DNA from: an uncultured Trueperaceae bacterium
Lineage (GTDB): Bacteria; Deinococcota; Deinococci; Deinococcales; Trueperaceae
NCBI GenBank assembly: GCA_937907415.1
Contig: CALCHY010000091.1
Coordinates: 1 to 32,398, forward strand
DNA length: 32,398 nucleotides
Direction: 5' to 3'
In this document: positions 15,948 to 22,231 of the stretch, one piece after another
How the letters are laid out: each line of letters begins with the position of its first letter
Numbering within the stretch: the first letter of the stretch is position 1
Translations under genes and position numbers: made by a program
The notes under the pieces: generated by a model
What the model was told of the DNA's origin: nothing
Seen by the model: the letters and a program-made list of their open reading frames with translations, nothing else
Database searches by the model: none

Positions 15948-15969
15948 GCACCGACACATGCAACTGACC

Positions 15970-15975
15970 GATAAT
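15970..15975 (+). promoter_or_regulatory. Candidate -10 element for the first secreted protein gene
   Basis: GATAAT lies 48 bases before the ATG at 16024. The nearest -35-like box (TTGCGG, 15943-15948) is 21 bases away, too far for a strong match. The region 15900-16023 has no other gene. Confidence 0.3.
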
Positions 15976-16023
15976 GCATGTAGTTCACGCGAACAATTTT
16001 CCCGGCAAGAAAGGCCCACCACC

Positions 16024-16698
16024 ATGTTCACTTCGTCGCGCAACCTCGGCACCGCCGTGCTCACGGCTCTCTGCCTGCTCGTCGGCATAGCGGCCGCCCA
16101 GCACCCTACCTTCGAGACGGGCGCCGTCGACGCCATCATCGGGGAAGGCGCCTTCCACGCATACACCTACGCCACCGAGGTGCCGGCAGACGTTGCAGAC
16201 GGGGAGGAGGACGAGCGCGTGCGCGCCATCCTCGAAGCCATCGCTGGCACCACGCAACACTCGGCCAGCTTCATGCATGTAGACGAGATGAAGCTGGGTA
16301 CCACGGTGCTTACGCCCGCTACCCTGTACGTAACCCTCAGCACGCGCACCCACCATCCCGAACGCAGCGACATCGGCTCGTTCATGCTTCAGTTCGCCCT
16401 CGACCCTGAGACGTTGGAGCTTCTCGAGGACGCGGACGTCGAACTCAAGTTCTATCCGCGTGGCAGCAGTTACGACGACTACTACGCGTTCACGGAAGGC
16501 GTCTTCGAGCTGCTCGAGGTAACCGTAGTCGACGACGTCACCCTCGCAGTCAGCGGCACGTTCAGCGGCGCTCTCAGTTACCAGACCGATTACGACGTGG
16601 TGCACAACCCGGACGACGCCTTGGCGGTCGAGGGGAGCTTCACGGTGGCACGGGTCGTGTCTAATGACGCAGCGTTCAAGCTGCTGATGGTCGAGTGA
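16024..16698 (+). CDS. Secreted protein of unknown function
   Basis: I do not recognise this 224-residue protein. A Sec signal peptide covers residues 1-25, ending GIAAA before QHPTF. The mature part is acidic and rich in predicted beta strands (LYVTLSTRT, VELKFYPRGSS, DVTLAVSGTFSG), and has no cysteine. The end (EGSFTVARV) resembles small beta-sandwich envelope proteins, but no family can be named. ATG at 16024 has AAGAAAGG nine bases upstream and directly precedes the signal peptide; the frame running back to 15943 is therefore not used. It follows the ABC importer by 124 bp and may be separately transcribed. Confidence 0.72.
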   Translation: MFTSSRNLGTAVLTALCLLVGIAAAQHPTFETGAVDAIIGEGAFHAYTYATEVPADVADGEEDERVRAILEAIAGTTQHSASFMHVDEMKLGTTVLTPATLYVTLSTRTHHPERSDIGSFMLQFALDPETLELLEDADVELKFYPRGSSYDDYYAFTEGVFELLEVTVVDDVTLAVSGTFSGALSYQTDYDVVHNPDDALAVEGSFTVARVVSNDAAFKLLMVE

Positions 16699-16796
16699 CT
16701 CCGAGACCTCCTTACGCAGGCGGCACGCGAAAAGTGAAGCGCCTCACATTAAAGTTTGGGCTTGGGCGCTCTAACGTGAGCCGCCCCGCCAACCCC

Positions 16797-16802
16797 TACA
16801 AT
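16797..16802 (+). promoter_or_regulatory. Candidate -10 element, leaderless start of the second secreted protein gene
   Basis: TACAAT is followed by TGGTCC and then ATG at 16809, the six-base spacing seen also at 6511 and 19997. No ribosome site or clear -35 is present. Confidence 0.5.
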
Positions 16803-16808
16803 TGGTCC

Positions 16809-17543
16809 ATGATCAAGTTAGGCGTACTACGCGTTAGCATCGTTACCCTCGCCATGGCGTCCGTGCTCTCACTAGCCGCGGCGCAGATCGACCCGCGCGC
16901 CCAGGCGCTGCTCGACGGGCTCCTTGCTGGCGCAAGCGGCCAAGCGGTGCACTCCGTCGACCAGTCGACGGTGACAACCATCTACGCGGCGGGCGCCGAC
17001 CCCCAAGAGGTGCGCGGCCGCACCATCATCGACTACGACAACCGCCGCATGGTGGTCGAGAACGAGCTAGGCGAGGGCCTCTCCAGCCGCATGGTGCTGA
17101 AAGACGGCAAGGTCACCATGACCATGGCAGGCATGCCGTTCGCATTGCCGGTGCCTCCGGGAACGGCCGAACAGCTCGAGGCCGTCTTCGACGAGCCAAC
17201 CTCCGTTGCCTTGCGCGACGGCGACACGGCAACTTTCGACGGCCCCGTCGACTACGGCGTGCTCCAGGGCGACCAGGTCACCTACACCACGACATTCCCC
17301 GGTTCGGACACGGCGACCACCATCCAGTACGTGTTTCAAGGGAGCGCGCTGGCTGGCCTGCACATGGTGTCGGAAGGCAGCGAGATGGTGATGGTCTACG
17401 ACACTCCCGTCACGAGCAGCATGCTGACGGGCGCCAACATGACGAGCTACATGCTCGAGGACGGCACCTGGAACAAGGTCAGTCACACGCTCTTCGAGTC
17501 GGTCGTCGTCAACGAAGCCATCGACGACAGCTTGTTCGAGTGA
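16809..17543 (+). CDS. Secreted protein of unknown function, perhaps LolA/LppX-like
   Basis: A 244-residue exported protein. The signal peptide (1-25) ends SLAAA before QIDPR, the same cleavage pattern as the preceding gene. The mature part alternates strands such as RGRTIIDYDNRRMVVEN, SRMVLKDGKVTMTMAG and TIQYVFQGSALAGL, which recalls the half-barrel of LolA/LppX lipid carriers; this is a guess from pattern, not a motif match. There is no lipobox cysteine. The frame extends back to 16695, but ATG 16809 gives the signal peptide and sits six bases after TACAAT. Convergent with the MMPL gene. Confidence 0.72.
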   Translation: MIKLGVLRVSIVTLAMASVLSLAAAQIDPRAQALLDGLLAGASGQAVHSVDQSTVTTIYAAGADPQEVRGRTIIDYDNRRMVVENELGEGLSSRMVLKDGKVTMTMAGMPFALPVPPGTAEQLEAVFDEPTSVALRDGDTATFDGPVDYGVLQGDQVTYTTTFPGSDTATTIQYVFQGSALAGLHMVSEGSEMVMVYDTPVTSSMLTGANMTSYMLEDGTWNKVSHTLFESVVVNEAIDDSLFE

Positions 17544-17594
17544 GTTCGGCTGCTCCAGCGCTCCGCCCGTAGACGGCTCCGGCGGTGTCGGGCT

Positions 17595-17616
17595 GAGCCT
17601 AGGGGTTCCTAGGTTC
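17595..17616. terminator. Hairpin between convergent genes, possible two-way terminator
   Basis: GAGCCTAGG-GGTT-CCTAGGTTC forms a 9-bp stem with one G-U pair. It contains the MMPL stop codon (17609-17611) and lies 52 bases after the secreted-protein stop. No T-run flanks it on either strand. Confidence 0.35.
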
Positions 17617-19873
17617 GCCCGGCACGGCCCTCCAGTTCTTTCTTAGCCGCCGTGGACGCCGGCGCGGCGGCGCTGGACGCGACCGCCAGTTTCGACGGCC
17701 ACCAGATCGCGCGCCCGATATCGTAGGTAAGCGCCGGCACGAGCAGGGAGCGCACGACGAAGGTGTCGAGCAGCACGCCGAACGCCACGATGAAGGCTAT
17801 CTGCGCGAGGAACAAGATCGGGATCACGCCGAGCGCAGCGAAGGTGGCCGCCAGCACGAGACCCGCCGAAGTGATGACCCCGCCAGTGACCGCGAGGCCC
17901 CTGACGATGCCCTCGCGGGTGCCGTGCTGTAACGCCTCCTCACGCACGCGCGTCATGAGGAAGATGTTGTAGTCGATACCGAGGGCGACGAGGAACACGA
18001 AGCCGTAAAGCGGCACGGCCGGGTCTGCGCCAGGGAAGTGGAAGACGCCGTTGAACACGAGCGCCGCCACACCAAGCGCGCTAAGGAACGAGAGCATGGT
18101 GCTGAGCATGAGCAGCACCGGCGCCACCACGGCGCGCAGCAGCAGCATGAGGATCACGAGGATCACTGCCAGCACGACCGGGATGATCAGGTTGCGGTCG
18201 TGGATCGAGGCGTCGTTGGTGTCGATGGCGGTGGCGGTCACGCCGCCCACCAGCGCACCAGGAACCGCGGTCAGTTCGCGGCGCAGGTCGCGGACGGTGA
18301 GGGCGGCGGCGTCCGAGTCGGCGGCGCTGTCTAGCGTGCCCTGGAGGAGCACCTGGCCGTCCACCACGGTCGGGGCGGGGGCCGGGGTTCCCGGTGGGCC
18401 GAAGGCGGAAACGCCGGCGGCGCTCACGGGCGCCGTGCCGCTCGGCGAGGCCGCGGTCTTGACGCTCACCCCCGTAATGCCAGCGTGGCCGAGGAGCACG
18501 TCGGCGGCGGGCTGCAGGCGCGCCTCGGGCACGACTACCATCACGGGACTGCCAGAGCCTCCAGGGAAATGCTTGCCGAGGGCTATCTGACCAGCACGGG
18601 CCTGCGAAGCGCCGAGCACCAAGTCGGACTGCGGCACCCCATCGGCTTTCAATTGCGTGGCGGCCAGGGCGAGGAGCGCCAGCACGGCAGTAGTCAGCAG
18701 CCAGATCTGGCGCGGCCGCGTCTCGATCAAGCGCGCTAGCCAGCGCCAACCTCCGTGGAGCGCCAAGCCGTGCTCGGCTGCCACCACCTCCGGTTCGTAC
18801 TTGGGGCGCCGGGGCCAGAAGGCGTTGCGTCCGAACGCGAACAGCAGGGAAGGTAGCAGCGTGAGCGCCGCCAGCATGGCGAACACGATGCCAACGGAAG
18901 CCACTGGCCCAAGCGTGCTGTTCGAGCGCAGGTCGCTGAGGAGCAAGCACATCAAGCCAGCGATCACGGTGGAACCCGACGCGACGATGGGCTCGAACGC
19001 GCCTCGGAGGGCGCGCCGGCTTGCAGCCCAGCGGTCTTGCTCCACGCGCAGCGCCTCGCGGTAGCGCGACACGTAGAGCAGCGAGTAGTCGGTGGCGGCC
19101 CCGATCACGAGGATGAACAAGATGCCCTGCGTCTGGCCGCTCAGCAGCAGGACACCAGTTTTGGCCAGCCACCACACGGTGAGCAGCGCCACCGTGAGGG
19201 CCGACAGGCTGGTGAGCAACACGGCAACGGGCAGCAGAAACGAGCGGTAGACGAGGATGAGGATGACGAACACCGCCACGAGCGCCACGACTAGCAGGAG
19301 CCCGTCGATGCCAGCGAAGCCTTTCACTAGGTCGGCTATGAACCCGGCTGGCCCCGTGACGTAGGCCTGGATGCCAGGCGGCACGGCCGCTGCCAGCTTG
19401 GCGGTCAGCAGCTCCACGGAGTCTGATACACCGTCGCCCGAGCGCAGCGCGGCGAACGCCTGCAGCGCCATGCCGTCCTGCGACGGGATCGCTGGCGACA
19501 CGGCGCCGACGCCCTCCACCTCTCGGAGCGACTCCAACGCCGCCTCGACCACGCCGCGCTGCTCGGCGCTAAGCTCCGACTGCCCGACGAACACTATGAC
19601 GGCAGGCAGCTCGCTCGCGCCGTTGAAGGCGCCGAGGAGCTTCTGGACCTTGGTGGCGTCAGCGGAGTCGGGGAGGTAGCTCGTCTGGTCGTTCGAAGAG
19701 ACCTCGCCAACGCGCCCGAAGTACGGCCCCCCGATGCCGGCGGCCACCAGCCAGGCCAGCACCAGCAAGGCTGGCAGCAACGTCCTAAGCCAGTGGCGTG
19801 CGCGGTTGTTGGCTGAAGGCTGGCCCTTGTTTACAGGAGCTTGTGCGTTGGTTTCGCTGCGCTTGCTTGACAT
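17609..19873 (-). CDS. MMPL/RND-superfamily transporter (YdfJ-like)
   Basis: A 754-residue inner-membrane exporter with the duplicated MMPL layout: one helix (about 29-46), a large outside loop, a helix bundle, a second loop and a second bundle. Each bundle has the key signature: GAATDYSLLYVSRYREAL in the first and GIDYNIFLMTRVREEAL in the second. The family is proton-driven and exports lipids, siderophores or drugs; some members carry hopanoids or act in resistance. The ATG at 19873 has GGAGG about eight bases upstream. A divergent MarR gene 135 bp away is the likely regulator, so a toxic or lipophilic substrate is plausible. Confidence 0.92.
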   Translation of the reverse strand: MSSKRSETNAQAPVNKGQPSANNRARHWLRTLLPALLVLAWLVAAGIGGPYFGRVGEVSSNDQTSYLPDSADATKVQKLLGAFNGASELPAVIVFVGQSELSAEQRGVVEAALESLREVEGVGAVSPAIPSQDGMALQAFAALRSGDGVSDSVELLTAKLAAAVPPGIQAYVTGPAGFIADLVKGFAGIDGLLLVVALVAVFVILILVYRSFLLPVAVLLTSLSALTVALLTVWWLAKTGVLLLSGQTQGILFILVIGAATDYSLLYVSRYREALRVEQDRWAASRRALRGAFEPIVASGSTVIAGLMCLLLSDLRSNSTLGPVASVGIVFAMLAALTLLPSLLFAFGRNAFWPRRPKYEPEVVAAEHGLALHGGWRWLARLIETRPRQIWLLTTAVLALLALAATQLKADGVPQSDLVLGASQARAGQIALGKHFPGGSGSPVMVVVPEARLQPAADVLLGHAGITGVSVKTAASPSGTAPVSAAGVSAFGPPGTPAPAPTVVDGQVLLQGTLDSAADSDAAALTVRDLRRELTAVPGALVGGVTATAIDTNDASIHDRNLIIPVVLAVILVILMLLLRAVVAPVLLMLSTMLSFLSALGVAALVFNGVFHFPGADPAVPLYGFVFLVALGIDYNIFLMTRVREEALQHGTREGIVRGLAVTGGVITSAGLVLAATFAALGVIPILFLAQIAFIVAFGVLLDTFVVRSLLVPALTYDIGRAIWWPSKLAVASSAAAPASTAAKKELEGRAGRT

Positions 19874-19953
19874 GTCGGCTGCCTCCCGGGCGGCAAGCGC
19901 ACGGCCCGGCGCGGGGTCGCATTACGGTCGCCCATCTCTCGGCCAGACTATCA

Positions 19954-19979
19954 CTAGCTTGGCTAGCAGCCAGCCTAGC
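19954..19979. promoter_or_regulatory. Candidate MarR operator, CTAGC repeats
   Basis: CTAGC-TTG-GCTAG (19954-19966) is a perfect inverted repeat with 5-bp arms; a further CTAGC lies at 19975-19979. It sits in the gap between the divergent MMPL and MarR genes, centred about 49 bases before the MarR ATG. CTAG is not rare elsewhere in this window, so the evidence is moderate. Confidence 0.45.
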
Positions 19980-19996
19980 ATGACGAACGTGTGGCG

Positions 19997-20002
19997 TACT
20001 AT
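19997..20002 (+). promoter_or_regulatory. Candidate -10 element, leaderless start of the MarR gene
   Basis: TACTAT is followed by GACGGC and then ATG at 20009, again with six bases between. No Shine-Dalgarno is visible. Confidence 0.5.
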
Positions 20003-20008
20003 GACGGC

Positions 20009-20608
20009 ATGGGTGAGGTCGAGAAGTCGCAGCTTGCCTCCCAACCTGACATCTACCGCCTCGACGCCAACGACCCGGAAGGCCGCCTGATCGACCGCAG
20101 CGGGTTGGCCGGTCTAGACGTCGAGCAGATCAACCGCGTCATGATCGCCCTCGGCAAGCTCCGTGACGCGGAGCGCCAGCTGTCGGAGGCGTCGCTAAAG
20201 TACATGAAGCTCAACGACACCGACATGCGCGCGCTGCACTACCTGATCGTGTGCGCCAACCAAGGCGTAATCGCCACCGCAGGCGGCATCGCCGCACACT
20301 TGGGCATCACGACGGCCTCGACCACCAAGCTCCTCGACCGCCTGGAACGCTCCGGACACGTAACCCGTGCGCCGCACCCGAGCGACCGCCGCGCCCTCTC
20401 CATCAGCATCACGCCAGCCACGCGCGAGGCGGCCACCAACACCGTCGGGCGCCAGCACGCGAGGCGCTTCCTCGCCGCCGCCCGCCTCACCCCCGCCGAG
20501 CGCGAGGTCGTGATCCGGTTCTTGGATGACATGGCGGCGGAGCTCTCGTCGCCGCAAACCCATTTCGACCAGCCCCAGCCGACCAGCAACGCGCCGGCGG
20601 AGCCGTAG
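20009..20608 (+). CDS. MarR-family transcriptional regulator
   Basis: A 199-residue regulator. The winged helix-turn-helix spans about residues 70-140: GGIAAHLGITTASTTKLLDR holds the two DNA-reading helices, and PSDRRAL (124-130) is the wing with the DxR motif typical of MarR proteins. About 65 residues precede it, longer than usual, and dimerisation helices flank it. ATG at 20009 lies six bases after TACTAT; an earlier in-frame start at 19991 would overlap that box. It is divergent from the MMPL exporter and probably represses it until a ligand binds. Its stop is 17 bp from the convergent serine hydrolase stop. Confidence 0.88.
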   Translation: MGEVEKSQLASQPDIYRLDANDPEGRLIDRSGLAGLDVEQINRVMIALGKLRDAERQLSEASLKYMKLNDTDMRALHYLIVCANQGVIATAGGIAAHLGITTASTTKLLDRLERSGHVTRAPHPSDRRALSISITPATREAATNTVGRQHARRFLAAARLTPAEREVVIRFLDDMAAELSSPQTHFDQPQPTSNAPAEP

Positions 20609-20625
20609 CCGAGCTCTGCCCTCGT

Positions 20626-22125
20626 CTACAACCGCAGCATCACGCGCCCAGATCGCGCGCCCCACACCGCACCGTGACCGTCTCGCAACAAGGTGACCGC
20701 CGTCCTGCTGTCCGGGTAGGCCAGCGCCACCTCGTCGCGGCCAGCGAAGAACGCGGGCACGTCCACCTCCGGCCAGCCGACCCCGGCGCGCAAGTCACCG
20801 GCCGCTCCCAAGTAGAGGCGCAGGCGACCGTACGGCTCGCCGGAGAGGTAATCACCGAGGACCGCCTTCACGTCGCTCAACGCGGGCGTGATCGGCTCGG
20901 GGTCGTAAACCGCGGCAGTAAGCGGCAAGCCAGCGCAGGCGTTCACCACGCGCATGAGTAGCTGCTCGGCTGGCACACCGTCTAGGTTGCAGAGCACCAC
21001 GACGCCCACCCCGAGTTCGGGAACGAAGCCGATGGCGCTGGACACGCCCTTCAAGCTGCCGCCATGCTTCACGACTCGCAGACCGTGATGATCCTCGATG
21101 ATCGCCAGTCCGAGGCCGTAAGCCGCGCCTGGCGCGCTGGCCACACGCGCCTCCGTCATGGCGCGCACGTGAGGACCGCCGCACATGAGGTGGCGCACGT
21201 AAGTGCGCAGGTCAGCCAGCGTGCTCTTGAGCATGCCGCCGCCCTGCATGACGCCCGTCGTTTGCCAAGCCGGGGAGCGCAGCACGGCGCCCTCCGCGTC
21301 GCGCGTGTAAAGCGTGGAGTGGTCGGCATCCGCCATGACGCTGGCGGCGTCGAAGCCCGAGCGGCGCATGCCGAGCGGCGCGAGCACCTCGCGCGCAACA
21401 GCGTCGGCGAACGCGCCACCCGTCACACGCTCTATCATCCCGCCGACCAAGCAGAAAGCATCGTTGCTGTACGAGTACAGTTCACCAGGGTCGGCGAGGG
21501 GCGCAGCGTTCTCGCCCAACCAAGCAGCTAGGCCCTCGAAGTCCGCGACGTCAGCGGCCAAGGCCGTCAGGCGCAGACGCGCCTCCTCGTCCTCAAGCGC
21601 TTTAGCTGCGGCGTCAAGCCTTGCCAAAGTCAAGCGGCCGGGCTGCATGCCCATGACGCCCGGTACTAGCGTGAGTTTCGCTTCCTCCAACGTCGGCCGA
21701 GCCGCCACGTGGTCGTCGACCTGGCTGGCGTAACGCAGCCAGGTCATGCTCGGCGTAGGCGGCAGGCCGCTCGAGTGGCTGAGGAAGTGCTCCACGCGCG
21801 GCACCGCACCCTCGGCCCAGAGCGGCCCGAAGTCGAAGTAGCGCCGCACGCCGTCCGCCAAGCGCAACTCGTCACGCTCCTGCAGCGTCAGGGTAGTCAG
21901 CGCAGTGAACGACTTCGTGATGCTAGCCACCCCGAAGATCGTCTCAGGGGTAACAGGCAGGCCGGCCTCGCGGTCGCGAGCGCCGAAACCTCGCTCCAAC
22001 AACACCTCGTCAGCCGTGAAGACGCTGAGGCCGAGGCCAGGCGCGCAAGCGCTGGTCCTCGTGGTTTCAGCCAGGTCGGAGAGCGTGGCGAGCAACTCTT
22101 TCGCGGGCGAGAACATGGCGCTCAC
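20626..22125 (-). CDS. Serine hydrolase, class C beta-lactamase-like
   Basis: A 499-residue enzyme of the beta-lactamase/D-alanyl-D-alanine carboxypeptidase/esterase superfamily. SITK gives the nucleophile S68 and K71; the second motif is YSN in LYSYSNDAF; HGGSLKG replaces KTG. About 110 C-terminal residues form an extra beta-rich domain after the catalytic part. No signal peptide is evident. The first codons are ambiguous: GTG at 22125 has GGGAGGG eight bases upstream and is used here, with GTG 22134 and ATG 22116 as alternatives. It differs in motif and length from the hydrolase beside anmK, so they are not recent duplicates. Substrate unknown. Confidence 0.87.
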   Translation of the reverse strand: MSAMFSPAKELLATLSDLAETTRTSACAPGLGLSVFTADEVLLERGFGARDREAGLPVTPETIFGVASITKSFTALTTLTLQERDELRLADGVRRYFDFGPLWAEGAVPRVEHFLSHSSGLPPTPSMTWLRYASQVDDHVAARPTLEEAKLTLVPGVMGMQPGRLTLARLDAAAKALEDEEARLRLTALAADVADFEGLAAWLGENAAPLADPGELYSYSNDAFCLVGGMIERVTGGAFADAVAREVLAPLGMRRSGFDAASVMADADHSTLYTRDAEGAVLRSPAWQTTGVMQGGGMLKSTLADLRTYVRHLMCGGPHVRAMTEARVASAPGAAYGLGLAIIEDHHGLRVVKHGGSLKGVSSAIGFVPELGVGVVVLCNLDGVPAEQLLMRVVNACAGLPLTAAVYDPEPITPALSDVKAVLGDYLSGEPYGRLRLYLGAAGDLRAGVGWPEVDVPAFFAGRDEVALAYPDSRTAVTLLRDGHGAVWGARSGRVMLRL

Positions 22126-22180
22126 ACATACCACCCTCCCTCGCCACGAGACTCGTTACATGATGCCGGGCAGCGCACTT

Positions 22181-22186
22181 TAGAAT
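22181..22186 (+). promoter_or_regulatory. Candidate -10 element for the mrp operon
   Basis: TAGAAT matches the -10 consensus at five of six positions and lies 45 bases before the ATG at 22232. The best upstream box, TTACAT (22156-22161), is 19 bases away and weak. It lies in the 106-bp gap shared with the divergent serine hydrolase. Confidence 0.4.
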
Positions 22187-22231
22187 GGAGCGTCGCAACG
22201 CCTGCTCAGGGCCCCTGATCGACCAGATCTG

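Noticed and set aside
16735..16754. GTGA-AGCGCC-TCAC as a terminator or operator
   Set aside because: Only four base pairs pair before a mismatch, and no T-run or conserved context supports it.
18081..19175. A 364-residue minus-strand frame inside the MMPL gene
   Set aside because: Composition is Arg/Ala/Pro-biased and the other frame carries the MMPL signatures.
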